The notes: generated from the sequence alone by a model not told the origin. 22,528 nt of DNA from Candidatus Kuenenbacteria bacterium GW2011_GWA2_42_15 (GCA_000998185.1 LCCW01000011.1:1671-24198), one strand, 5' to 3'. Shown: positions 6,910 to 14,269, counted from the stretch's first letter. Numbers and translations: made by a program.

Positions 6910-7935
6910 TTATTTTTTCAGATATTCAGCGATATTCTTCTGGTGCTCGGCAAAATCTTTGGCATAGTGAACAGTGCCGGCTGAATTTTGCTCGGTGATA
7001 AAAAACCAATAATCAGATTCTTGCGAATAGATAGCAGCTTTAATGGCGGCAAGACTGGGATTGCAAATCGGCTGCGGCGGCAGACCGGGATAAAGATAAG
7101 TATTGAAAGGAGAGTCTTTTTTTAGGTCATCTGGCGTGGGTTCACGACCGACAAGATATTCAATCGTGGAGTCGGCCTGCAACGGCATACCGGCTTCAAG
7201 CCGCTTCCAAAAAATACCGGCGATAATCTTGGCGTCAGCTCCGGGATTTTGCGGATCCACTCTGGCTTCCCGTTCTACCATTGAAGCCATGGTGATAATA
7301 TCAAAAATAGTTTTGCCTTGATTTTTTATTTCCGTTTTCAGCTCATCCGTTAATTTATCATTAAAATTGGCGAGTATTTTTCTGATGACATCTTCAGGGG
7401 TGGAATAGCTGAAAAAATAATAGGTGTCCGGGTAAAGATAACCTTCCAAGGAAACCTGCGCCGGCTTGTCTGACAAAAAATCATAAGCGGCAAGAAAATT
7501 CTGATTGAGCTTTGAAATGGCCATTTCAAAGCTGCCGGCTGAAAAATTTCCTTTGCCTGTCAGGGCCGCGTCAATGTCTTTTATGGTGTAGCCTTCTTTT
7601 ATCAAAAGAGTTAAATTTTTGGTTGATTCGCCAACGGTCAAAAGGTCAACGAGCCTTTTAATATTGATAACCGAGGGCAATAAGTATTCGCCTTCGCGGA
7701 ATTGACTTTCAATATCTTTGAGATAGGCGTAAGTCTCAAAAACAAAGGAGCTTTTGATAATGCCTCGCTGTTTTAAATGGTAGCTGATTTGGTTGATGCC
7801 CTCGCCTGGTTTAATGGTAAAGGCGGAGTCATCGGTAATTTTGACGGGATTGAGAATTTCAAAAACAAACCAACCGCTGGCCAAAAAACCGGCAGTGACA
7901 ACGAGGATAAACAGATAAAAAATAATTTTCTTCAT
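6910..7935 (-). CDS. mltG: endolytic murein transglycosylase MltG
   Basis: Membrane-bound lytic transglycosylase that cleaves nascent peptidoglycan strands and helps set glycan length. Residues 4-27 are an N-terminal membrane helix. A LysM-like segment follows (about 38-100, FTIKPGEGINQISYHLKQRG). The catalytic YceG domain has EGYLYPDTYYF (164-174), the catalytic Glu221 in ASMVEREAR, and the late signature SPFNTYLYPGLPPQPI (275-290). Length (341) is normal. Presence of MltG implies a peptidoglycan wall. It begins 2 nt after the GDP-mannose pyrophosphorylase stop, so the two are translationally close. Confidence 0.96.
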   Translation of the reverse strand: MKKIIFYLFILVVTAGFLASGWFVFEILNPVKITDDSAFTIKPGEGINQISYHLKQRGIIKSSFVFETYAYLKDIESQFREGEYLLPSVINIKRLVDLLTVGESTKNLTLLIKEGYTIKDIDAALTGKGNFSAGSFEMAISKLNQNFLAAYDFLSDKPAQVSLEGYLYPDTYYFFSYSTPEDVIRKILANFNDKLTDELKTEIKNQGKTIFDIITMASMVEREARVDPQNPGADAKIIAGIFWKRLEAGMPLQADSTIEYLVGREPTPDDLKKDSPFNTYLYPGLPPQPICNPSLAAIKAAIYSQESDYWFFITEQNSAGTVHYAKDFAEHQKNIAEYLKK

Positions 7936-7937
7936 AA

Positions 7938-9011
7938 TTATAAATATTCTTTATAGCCATCGCGCTTAAGAGCTGCCACGAGCTCGGTAATATCTTTGAC
8001 TTTGTCTTTGGGTACGACAATAATGGCGTCTTTGGTATTGACCACCACCATACCTTTTAAGCCAACGGTGGTCAATAATTTTTTATGCTCCAAATTGTAG
8101 ACGAACGAATCAACGGTATTGAAATTAAAAACCTTGCCCGAAGTGACATTTTCGTGGCCATCTTTTTGCAAGGCCTCTTTGAGCGCGTAGAGCGTGCCCG
8201 GATCAGACCAACCCATGTTGGTTTTTAAAATTACGGCGGAGTCAAGCGCTATTTTTTTAATTAAACAATCATCAAAAGAAATTTTGGGCGCCTGGCTGTA
8301 AATCTCAAAAGCCTGTCTTCCACTTTTGGCCGAAATAGTCTTTTCCACAATAGAAAATATATCCGGACTCAAGCGCTGATATTCACGCAAAATAAAATCA
8401 ATTGAACTCACAAAATAACCGGAATTCCAAAAATATTCACCTGAATTAAACATCCGAGCGCACTCCTTTGACGATGGCCTGTACTGCCAGCCCAAAAAAC
8501 GAAAATAATCAACTCCAGAAATCTGACCAGCCTTTTTGCCAACATGAATCCAGCCCAAATTATTGTTGGCGAAGCGCGGCTGCTCGGCCAAAAAAACAAA
8601 ACGGTTGGGGTCTTTTTTAATAAGCTCCCCACCTATTTTTAAATTTTTGATAAAGTCAGCCGGATTTTTCATCAAATGGTCGGCCCAGAGAATAGCGATG
8701 GGTTCTTGCTTGAAAATTTTTTGCAAGCGACTCATGGCTAAACAAACAGCCGGACCGACATTTCTTCTGGCTGGCTCAATAAAAATATTTTTGACCGGCA
8801 ACTCGGGAATTTGGGTTTTGACCAACGGCTCATAATCGCTTACGGTCTGAATATAAATGTCAGACCGACTGAAAGACGAGACAAGCCGTTCCACGGCCAA
8901 ACGGAGCGTGGATTTATTGTCCCAGATGGCGTCAAATTGTTTGGGTGAATTTATTCTGGAAAGCGGCCAAAGGCGCGTACCAACGCCGCCGGCGAAAATG
9001 ATGAACTTCAT
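7938..9011 (-). CDS. mannose-1-phosphate guanylyltransferase (stand-alone)
   Basis: Makes GDP-mannose from mannose-1-phosphate and GTP for glycans of the cell surface. Nucleotide-binding motif FAGGVGTRLWPLSR (6-19), PKQF (23-26), the family motif FIEPARRNVGPAV (77-89) and WADH (109-112) are seen. FWNSGYF and the LKTNMGWSDPGT region fit the sugar-binding half, and a left-handed helix-like tail follows. At 357 residues it has only the pyrophosphorylase part; the C-terminal cupin isomerase of bifunctional ManC proteins is absent. It sits between gpmI and mltG on the same strand. A close relative could use another hexose phosphate, but the motifs are those of the GDP-mannose class. Confidence 0.92.
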   Translation of the reverse strand: MKFIIFAGGVGTRLWPLSRINSPKQFDAIWDNKSTLRLAVERLVSSFSRSDIYIQTVSDYEPLVKTQIPELPVKNIFIEPARRNVGPAVCLAMSRLQKIFKQEPIAILWADHLMKNPADFIKNLKIGGELIKKDPNRFVFLAEQPRFANNNLGWIHVGKKAGQISGVDYFRFLGWQYRPSSKECARMFNSGEYFWNSGYFVSSIDFILREYQRLSPDIFSIVEKTISAKSGRQAFEIYSQAPKISFDDCLIKKIALDSAVILKTNMGWSDPGTLYALKEALQKDGHENVTSGKVFNFNTVDSFVYNLEHKKLLTTVGLKGMVVVNTKDAIIVVPKDKVKDITELVAALKRDGYKEYL

Positions 9012-9042
9012 AATTGAGAAATTGAAAACTCTCGCGCTTGGC

Positions 9043-9136
9043 CCCTCCTCAATTGAGGAGGGAGTGAAGGTGGTGCTGGTCTAACATGCTTACGCAATCA
9101 ACACCCCTCCCTTCCCTCCCCTCATCTAAGGGGAGG
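9043..9136. repeat. inverted pair of REP-like palindromic repeats
   Basis: The left copy is a perfect 20-bp palindrome at 9043-9062 (CCCTCCTCAA and its complement), followed by GAGTGAAGGTGGTG. The right copy, read on the minus strand, is a hairpin CCTCCCCT-6 nt-AGGGGAGG (9115-9136) followed by GGAAGGGAGGGGTG. So two copies of one element (hairpin plus G-rich tail) point at each other across about 25 nt, as in BIME-type pairs. They fill most of the 153-nt spacer between gpmI and the GDP-mannose gene. Confidence 0.75.
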
Positions 9137-9164
9137 ACGAAGCAAGTAATTAAAATTTATTAAA

Positions 9165-10754
9165 TTACAAGATTATTAAATTTCGTCCGGTCATTGCGCG
9201 CGGTTTGTCGCGGTTCATAAGAAAAAGAATGGTCGGCGCCACATCGGCCAGGGCACCGCCGGGTTTTAATTTTCTAAAACGGCGCATTAGTTTTCGCGGT
9301 CCGACAAGACAAAATGGCACGAGGTTGGTTGAGTGTTGGGTGTCCACCTTGCCGGTAACAATGTCTATCATTTCCTCGGCATTGCCGTGATCGCCGACTA
9401 AAACGACAAAACCGCTGTTTCTGTAAACCACTGTTTCCACTATGTTTCTAACGCATTTATCCACACACTCCAAACCCTTGATAGTAGCGTTCAGGTTGCC
9501 GGTGTGACCGAGCATATCGGGGTTGGCAAAATTTAGGCCAATAAAATCATAAAATTTACCCTCCACGCTTTTGACCGCGATGCCCGTGATTTCACCGGCC
9601 GACATAGCCGGCGTTTGGTCGTAAGAATCAACGGCCGGCGAATTGACAAGAATTCTTTTTTCGCCGCCAATCGGCGCGGCATAACCGCCATTAAAAAAAT
9701 AGGTCATGTGGGCGTATTTGTCCGTTTCGGCAATATAGAGCTGACGGCAATCTTTTAAGACCATAGGCAAGGTATCTTTTAGATCAGGCGAGGGATAGGC
9801 AGTCAAAATCCCAGGCAAGTCCGGGCCAAAATCGGTCATCGCGATGAAAATCAAATTCTTGAGAACCCGCTTGCGCTTGAAAGAGCGGGGATTATCATTA
9901 TTAAAATCTTTCTGGACAAAGGTCTTGGTAAGTTGGCGCGCGCGATCAGAACGAGCATTAAAAAAAATCACGGCATCGTTGTCGCTAATACGCGGCAAGG
10001 GTTTGTTTTTATTGGCCATAATAATAGTTGGACTGATGAATTCATCTGATTCGCCGCGCGCGTAGCCGTCCTCAACGGCTTTGAGCGCGTCAGAGGCAAA
10101 ATAACCGCCGTCATCAATTAGCGCGTTATAAGCCAGCTCGGTTCTCCCCCACTCTTTTTTTCTGTCCATGCCGTAAAAACGGCCCATGATAGTGGCAACG
10201 AATTCACGCGCCGGATCCAGCTGGGCCAAAAGATTTTTCAAAAAATTATAACCCTCATATTTGTCGGCGTCGCGGCCATCGGTAAAAAGATGAAAATAAA
10301 CTTTTTTGACGCCGTGATCGCGCGTCAGCTTAATCAAAGCGGCCAGGTGATCAGGACAGGCATGGGCCGAATCCTTGCCGGTCAAAAGCCCAAGCAGGTG
10401 CAAATTTGATTTATTTTTTTTGACATGATCAAGCGCTTCCAAAAAAGCGGCGTTTTTAAAAAATGTGCCGTCGGTAATCATTTTTGTGATGGCGACTAAA
10501 TCTTGCCAAACAATCCGGCCGGCGCCCAAATTGAGATGCCCGGCTTCAGAATTGCCAACGGAATCCGGGAATAAGCCAACGGCCTCGCCGGAGGCTTTGA
10601 GCTCGGTATAGGGATAATCGGCAAATAATTTATTCAAAAACGGCGTATTGGCTAAACGGACGGCATTGCCAGCATCGGACGGAGCTATGCCATAACCGTC
10701 AAGGATGACCAAGACGAAGGGGCGATAGGATATTTTCACATTTTGCCTTGTCAT
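9165..10754 (-). CDS. gpmI: 2,3-bisphosphoglycerate-independent phosphoglycerate mutase
   Basis: Interconverts 3- and 2-phosphoglycerate, the step between Pgk and enolase. Metal-binding start VILDGYG (16-22), the catalytic serine in VGNSEAGH (Ser69), FTDGRDAD, GRFYGMDRKKEW, FNARSDRARQLT and the metal site VGDHGNAEEM are all present. Length (529) is slightly above the usual 510. One odd spot: the loop normally reading SDGGVHSHxDHL is TGKDSAHACPDHL (125-137); the first His and the DHL are kept, but GG and the second His are lost. The gene follows eno on the same strand. Activity is likely, since the other active-site residues are present. Confidence 0.95.
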   Translation of the reverse strand: MTRQNVKISYRPFVLVILDGYGIAPSDAGNAVRLANTPFLNKLFADYPYTELKASGEAVGLFPDSVGNSEAGHLNLGAGRIVWQDLVAITKMITDGTFFKNAAFLEALDHVKKNKSNLHLLGLLTGKDSAHACPDHLAALIKLTRDHGVKKVYFHLFTDGRDADKYEGYNFLKNLLAQLDPAREFVATIMGRFYGMDRKKEWGRTELAYNALIDDGGYFASDALKAVEDGYARGESDEFISPTIIMANKNKPLPRISDNDAVIFFNARSDRARQLTKTFVQKDFNNDNPRSFKRKRVLKNLIFIAMTDFGPDLPGILTAYPSPDLKDTLPMVLKDCRQLYIAETDKYAHMTYFFNGGYAAPIGGEKRILVNSPAVDSYDQTPAMSAGEITGIAVKSVEGKFYDFIGLNFANPDMLGHTGNLNATIKGLECVDKCVRNIVETVVYRNSGFVVLVGDHGNAEEMIDIVTGKVDTQHSTNLVPFCLVGPRKLMRRFRKLKPGGALADVAPTILFLMNRDKPRAMTGRNLIIL

Positions 10755-10756
10755 TT

Positions 10757-10791
10757 TGTCACCCTACGGGTGATCTTCCGCAGGGATGACA
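10757..10791. repeat. palindromic repeat upstream of gpmI
   Basis: TGTCA...TGACA form the outer arms (with CCCT/AGGG one base further in), and inside is TCACCC-TAC-GGGTGA (10759-10773). It is a third intergenic copy of the repeat seen at 1596-1686 and, changed to C/G-rich form, in pgk. It starts 3 nt before the gpmI start codon. Confidence 0.7.
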
Positions 10792-10843
10792 TTTTGATTT
10801 TTAAATTTTAAGCTAGGAACGCTATGCTAAATTAACAACAAAT

Positions 10844-12169
10844 TCAACTGATAATCTCCTCTTCTATCTGCAACAACCTATTGTATTTGGCCACGCGCTC
10901 GCCGCGCGACGGAGCGCCGGCTTTGATAAATTCAGCGCCGAGCGCCACGGCCAGGTCGGCGATAAAATCATCATGAGTTTCGCCGGAACGGTGAGAAATA
11001 ACCAATTCGTAATCATGGTCTTGGGCCAGCTTAGCGAATTTAATTGTTTCCGTGAGCGTGCCAATTTGATTTGGTTTGACCACGACAGAGTTGGCAACAG
11101 AGAGCTGAACGCCTTCCCGAAGACGATTGACATTAGTGGTGAACAAATCATCGCCAACGATAATCGGGCGCAAATACTTCTCGCGCAATTTGATAAATTT
11201 TTTGTTGTCTAACTTATAATTGTGAACGGACAAATTTATCGCCGCGAATTCTTTAGTCATTTTTTGCCAAGCGTACCAGTCGTCTTCCGCGAGTGGATCT
11301 TCAATTAATAAAAAAGGGTATTTGGCAAACCACTCGCGATAGAGATAAATCAACTGGTCAGAATCCAAAAAAGATTCGTCTAAGCTGAAATTATAAAGGC
11401 GCTCGCCCGGCAGATAAAAAGTAGAGGCGCCGGCGTCCATGCCTAAAACGATTTCCTGACCGGCTTTATAGCCAGCCTCGGCAATGCTTGAGAGGATATA
11501 ATCAACTGCTTTGATTGAAGAATCAATGTTCGGCGCGTAGCCGCCCTCGTTGCCGACATCAATATCCAGGCCTTCTTTTTTTAAAACGCGGCCCAGGGCG
11601 TGAAAAACTTCCGAGCCGATACGCAATCTTTCTTTAAAATTAACATTCTTAACGGGAATAATATGAAACTCCTGAAAATCCAAATTGGTGTCGGCGTGCT
11701 TGCCGCCGTTGAAAACATTAAAAAGCGGGATGGGCAGACTGATTGGATTTTTAAGCTGATAGATCTCCCGCAAATATTGATAAATCGGCAGGCTTTTAGC
11801 GGTGGCGCCGGCCCGGGCGCAAGCCAAAGAGACGCCGAGCATGCCGTTGGCGCCAAGATTCTCTTTGTTGGCGCTATTGTCCAGCTCAATCATTTTTCGG
11901 TCTATTTTTTCCTGTTCCAAAACATCAAGACCGGACAAAAGTTTATTGATTTTTTCATTGACATTTCTGACTGCCTTGAGCACGCCCTTGCCGTCGTATC
12001 TTTTCTTGTCGTTATCGCGCAACTCAACAGCCTCATGGCTGCCGGTGGAAGCGCCAGAGGGCACGGAAGCGACCCTAGTCACGCCATTTTCAAGAGTGAC
12101 GGCCACTTCAACGGTCGGATCGCCACGGGAATCCAGAATTTCACGGGCTAAAATATTTTTAATGTTCAT
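10844..12169 (-). CDS. eno: enolase
   Basis: Dehydrates 2-phosphoglycerate to phosphoenolpyruvate. Key parts are SRGDPTVE (14-21), the catalytic loop VPSGASTGSHEA (36-47), Glu208 in VGNEGGYAP, metal ligands in MDAGAS, LLIEDPLAEDDW and GDDLFTTN, Lys365 in VVVKPNQIGT, and SHRSGETHD (392-400). At 441 residues it is a little longer than usual (about 425-430). The excess lies at about 311-333 (INLSVHNYKLDNKKFIKL...), between the helix after DDW and the IVGDDLF strand, where family members have only a few residues. It ends on TGA, showing TGA is a stop in this genome. Lower-glycolysis neighbours are gpmI after it and pgk before it. Confidence 0.97.
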   Translation of the reverse strand: MNIKNILAREILDSRGDPTVEVAVTLENGVTRVASVPSGASTGSHEAVELRDNDKKRYDGKGVLKAVRNVNEKINKLLSGLDVLEQEKIDRKMIELDNSANKENLGANGMLGVSLACARAGATAKSLPIYQYLREIYQLKNPISLPIPLFNVFNGGKHADTNLDFQEFHIIPVKNVNFKERLRIGSEVFHALGRVLKKEGLDIDVGNEGGYAPNIDSSIKAVDYILSSIAEAGYKAGQEIVLGMDAGASTFYLPGERLYNFSLDESFLDSDQLIYLYREWFAKYPFLLIEDPLAEDDWYAWQKMTKEFAAINLSVHNYKLDNKKFIKLREKYLRPIIVGDDLFTTNVNRLREGVQLSVANSVVVKPNQIGTLTETIKFAKLAQDHDYELVISHRSGETHDDFIADLAVALGAEFIKAGAPSRGERVAKYNRLLQIEEEIIS

Positions 12170-12175
12170 ATAATT

Positions 12176-12216
12176 ACTCTGATAAAACGCGGATTAACGC
12201 TGATGGCTCTGATATT
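12176..12216. repeat. inverted repeat, eno side of the GxxExxY gene
   Basis: Read on the gene's strand, ATCAGAGCCATCAGCG then TTAATCCGCG and TTTTATCAGAG. It overlaps the 3' end of the GxxExxY gene, whose stop codon is within it. It is an imperfect inverted match to 12611-12645. Confidence 0.65.
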
Positions 12217-12601
12217 TTGCGTTTATTATTCTTTTAATTATTAACTTTTGTGAACGAAAATTCACCAATAGAATTAAAGGTAATTTTAACGCCTCAAGAT
12301 AACGGAGCGACTGTCTGAAATCTTCTTGGGTTAAAAATTTTTTGGCTTTCAGCTCCAATCCTATTTGATCCCAAACAATAAAATCCAAATATAATCTGCC
12401 AATATTTTCTCCGTCAAAATCTAGTGCTATTTCTTTTTCCCGTGCATAAGGAATAGCTAACTTTTTGAAAACCACTTCCAGAGCGTTGCCATAGGCTTCC
12501 TCTTTTTGCACCGAACTTAGTTTATTGTGAACATCAAACAGAATGCCTCGTAATTTATAGGTTTCTTCTTTAAAAATTAAATCAACTTTCTTGTCAATCA
12601 T
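12194..12601 (-). CDS. GxxExxY protein (PD-(D/E)XK nuclease-like)
   Basis: A 135-residue member of the GxxExxY family, small nuclease-fold proteins of unknown role. The naming motif is VQKEEAY (31-37), with Val in place of Gly but Glu34 and Tyr37 kept. The nuclease-like core is LYLDFIVWD (70-78, Asp73) and GLELKAKK (81-88, Glu83-x-Lys85). The tail LPLILLVNFRSQKLIIKRIIN is the typical family end. It sits between pgk and eno, breaking up a glycolytic set, and is flanked on both sides by imperfect inverted repeats, one of which contains its stop codon. This suggests arrival as a small mobile unit (inference). Start ATG fits the family N-terminus. Confidence 0.88.
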   Translation of the reverse strand: MIDKKVDLIFKEETYKLRGILFDVHNKLSSVQKEEAYGNALEVVFKKLAIPYAREKEIALDFDGENIGRLYLDFIVWDQIGLELKAKKFLTQEDFRQSLRYLEALKLPLILLVNFRSQKLIIKRIINAKYQSHQR

Positions 12602-12610
12602 AAATTTAGT

Positions 12611-12645
12611 ATCAGAGCTATCCGAGTTTATCAGAGTTAATCAGG
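12611..12645. repeat. inverted repeat, pgk side of the GxxExxY gene
   Basis: ATCAGAGCTATCCGAG then TTTATCAGAG and TTAATCAGGG on the plus strand, the imperfect inverted partner of 12176-12216. Sub-units of about 10-11 nt (ATCAGAG, TTAATC) repeat within it. It lies just before the GxxExxY start and just after the pgk stop. Confidence 0.65.
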
Positions 12646-12651
12646 GTGTGG

Positions 12652-13983
12652 TTATAACCCGGGCAGTTTTTTGCCGCCTAAAAACTCCAGCATTGCTCCG
12701 CCGCCGACAGAAACAAAGACATTGGTAGGAATTTTTTTGCGCTTCAAGATTTCGCTTGTTTCTCCCCCGCCGATAATTACACGGGCTGGGGATTTAATAA
12801 TTGCCTGGGCAATCTTTTCAGTGCCAATTTTAAATCTCTGATCTTCAAATTTTCCCATTGGCCCATTCCAGATGATCATTTTCGCCTGACGGATAATATC
12901 TTGATAAAACTTAATGGTTGCCGGGCCGATATCTAAAATTTTATCATCCTGCACTTGCCAATCAAGCGGTAATATAATTTTTGAATTTTTAATTTTGTAA
13001 TTTTTAAATAAATTATAATTTTTAATTTTTAAAGCTAAAATCTTTTGCGCTTCGCCAAGATATTCATTATCCACGAGTGACTTGCCGACTTCAACGCCCT
13101 CTGCTTTCAAGAAATTATTGGCCACGGCGCCGCCGACTAAAATGTAATCGGCTTTGCCAATAAATTGTTTGATCACCGGCAGCTTGGTCTCAATCTTAGC
13201 GCCGCCAATAATTAAAACCAGCGGCTTTAAAGGATGGCTGACGGCTGAACTCAATTGTTTAATTTCTTCAGTCAGATGCAAACCAGCGTAACTCGGCAGA
13301 TATTCTCTGATAGCGGAAACAGACGCTTCGTTCCGATGACTAACGGCAAAAGCTTCATTAATATAATAATCAGCGAGTAAAGACAATTTTTTGGCGAAGC
13401 GGCGGCAGTTCTTTTCTTCACGATCAGAAAAGCGCAGATTTTCTAACATAATAATCTCGCCCGATGCCATTTGCCCAACGACGCGAGAAACAGCTGGCCC
13501 AAGATAACGGTCAATCTTATCTATAAAAGTAATCCGTCCCCCAATTTTCCGCGACCATTTTTTCTGTTCGCTGAGAGGGGATCCCCCGTAGGGGGATAAT
13601 CCGTAATCCGTCCCCCAATTTTCCGCGACCATTTTTCCTGTTTGGTGATGGGGGATCCCCCGCAGGGGGATAATCCGTAATAATTGTTCTAGGCGATCCT
13701 TTATGGGCACTAAACTTAATTCAGGAACGATTCTACCGCCTGGCCGGCCAAGATGACCGATTAAAATTATTTTAGCTTTTTTCTTTAATAAATATTTGAT
13801 AGTCGGTAAACACGCTTGTAATCTGCTGTCATCCGCAATTTTAAATTCCGCGTTCGTCCGCGTTCCTGTCTGTGTTCCTGTCTGCGTTTGTCCGCGCCGC
13901 GCAAGCGGTATGTCAAAATCACAACGGACCAAAACGCGCTGACCAGCGATATTTTTTAATGAAGCGAGCGGTTTTAGCGGCAT
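12652..13983 (-). CDS. pgk: phosphoglycerate kinase with three in-frame insertions
   Basis: Makes ATP and 3-phosphoglycerate from 1,3-bisphosphoglycerate and ADP. Family marks: VLVRCDFDIPL (17-27), LIGHLGRPGG (74-83), IMLENLRF (178-185), NEAFAVSHRNEAS (209-221), IIGGAKIETKL (258-268), IWNGPMGKFE (371-380) and IIGGGETSE (403-411). At 443 residues it is about 45-50 longer than typical. The excess is in three places: residues about 31-47 (Gln/Thr-rich, from a 12-nt tandem repeat), 103-150 (48 residues from two 74-bp palindromic repeat copies), and about 319-335 (Lys/Asn/Tyr-rich, from an AT-rich spacer-type repeat). Each lies between conserved blocks, and all motifs remain, so the enzyme probably works with surface loops. 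It begins 3 nt after the DUF5654 stop. Confidence 0.96.
   Translation of the reverse strand: MPLKPLASLKNIAGQRVLVRCDFDIPLARRGQTQTGTQTGTRTNAEFKIADDSRLQACLPTIKYLLKKKAKIILIGHLGRPGGRIVPELSLVPIKDRLEQLLRIIPLRGIPHHQTGKMVAENWGTDYGLSPYGGSPLSEQKKWSRKIGGRITFIDKIDRYLGPAVSRVVGQMASGEIIMLENLRFSDREEKNCRRFAKKLSLLADYYINEAFAVSHRNEASVSAIREYLPSYAGLHLTEEIKQLSSAVSHPLKPLVLIIGGAKIETKLPVIKQFIGKADYILVGGAVANNFLKAEGVEVGKSLVDNEYLGEAQKILALKIKNYNLFKNYKIKNSKIILPLDWQVQDDKILDIGPATIKFYQDIIRQAKMIIWNGPMGKFEDQRFKIGTEKIAQAIIKSPARVIIGGGETSEILKRKKIPTNVFVSVGGGAMLEFLGGKKLPGL
12979..13029. repeat. AT-rich spacer-type repeat inside pgk
   Basis: Plus strand shows AATTTTTAATTTTGTAATT and ATAATTTTTAATTTTTAAA, the same unit type as the spacers at 921-1035 and 6110-6180. 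Read as protein it gives NYNLFKNYKIKNSK, which has no counterpart in ordinary Pgk. Confidence 0.65.
13529..13676. repeat. two direct 74-bp copies of a palindromic repeat inside pgk
   Basis: Unit 1 is 13529-13602 and unit 2 is 13603-13676, both starting GTAATCCGTCCCCCAATTTT and ending GGATAATCC. Each contains a perfect 7-bp stem with a 3-nt loop: ATCCCCC-GTA-GGGGGAT (13581-13597) and ATCCCCC-GCA-GGGGGAT (13655-13671). The middle of the unit differs (TTCGCTGAGA against TTGGTGATGG). Because 74 is not a multiple of three, the copies are read in different frames and give unlike peptides. Confidence 0.92.
13848..13896. repeat. 12-nt tandem repeat inside the 5' part of pgk
   Basis: TTCCTGTCTGTG (13863-13874) is followed directly by TTCCTGTCTGCG (13875-13886), with related TCCGCG/CGTTCGTCCG units on both sides. 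It encodes the Gln/Thr/Gly-rich insertion after the first Pgk motif. Confidence 0.75.
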
Positions 13984-13986
13984 AAA

Positions 13987-14241
13987 TTATTTTTTATTTT
14001 TACCAAGCTGATCTTTGAGTCTCTGGCTCGCGCGGCCGATTTTATAAGTCAGCGAAACAACAATAACCGTGATCAAGATCGCGTAGCCAAACATAGCCGC
14101 GAGACTAGACTGCTCGCCGAAAATAAGGCGGAATAACTTTTGAATGGCGTCGTTCCAGGCCAGGGCGGCGACCAGGCCAAGCCCGGCCGTGATTAAGGCT
14201 GACATTTTTTCCAAGATTTCCAGCTTTATGTTTTGATCCAT
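13987..14241 (-). CDS. DUF5654 family small membrane protein
   Basis: An 84-residue protein with two predicted membrane helices, about 13-31 (MSALITAGLGLVAALAWND) and 48-66 (MFGYAILITVIVVSLTYKI), and a basic C-terminal tail. The ALAWNDAI stretch and overall form match DUF5654, a family of unknown function found in archaea and Patescibacteria. Its stop lies 3 nt before the pgk start, so it is probably the first gene of the pgk transcript. Nothing in the sequence indicates a biochemical role. Confidence 0.8.
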   Translation of the reverse strand: MDQNIKLEILEKMSALITAGLGLVAALAWNDAIQKLFRLIFGEQSSLAAMFGYAILITVIVVSLTYKIGRASQRLKDQLGKNKK

Positions 14242-14269
14242 AAAAAAATAGGTTAATGAGCTTGGGTTT

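Noticed and set aside
9457..9465. Perfect DnaA box TTATCCACA as sign of an origin
   Set aside because: It lies in gpmI coding sequence, without a cluster of boxes, an AT-rich unwinding region or dnaA/dnaN nearby.
11600..12151. 183-residue open frame on the plus strand opposite eno
   Set aside because: It lies wholly antisense to a clear enolase gene and has no recognisable domain; a shadow of eno codon use.
10844..12169. Recoded TGA (Gracilibacteria-type code)
   Set aside because: eno ends at TGA at the expected family length, and no gene needs TGA read as an amino acid.
13529..13676. Direct repeats in pgk as a CRISPR remnant
   Set aside because: Only two adjacent 74-bp units without spacers, in a translated region; no cas genes.
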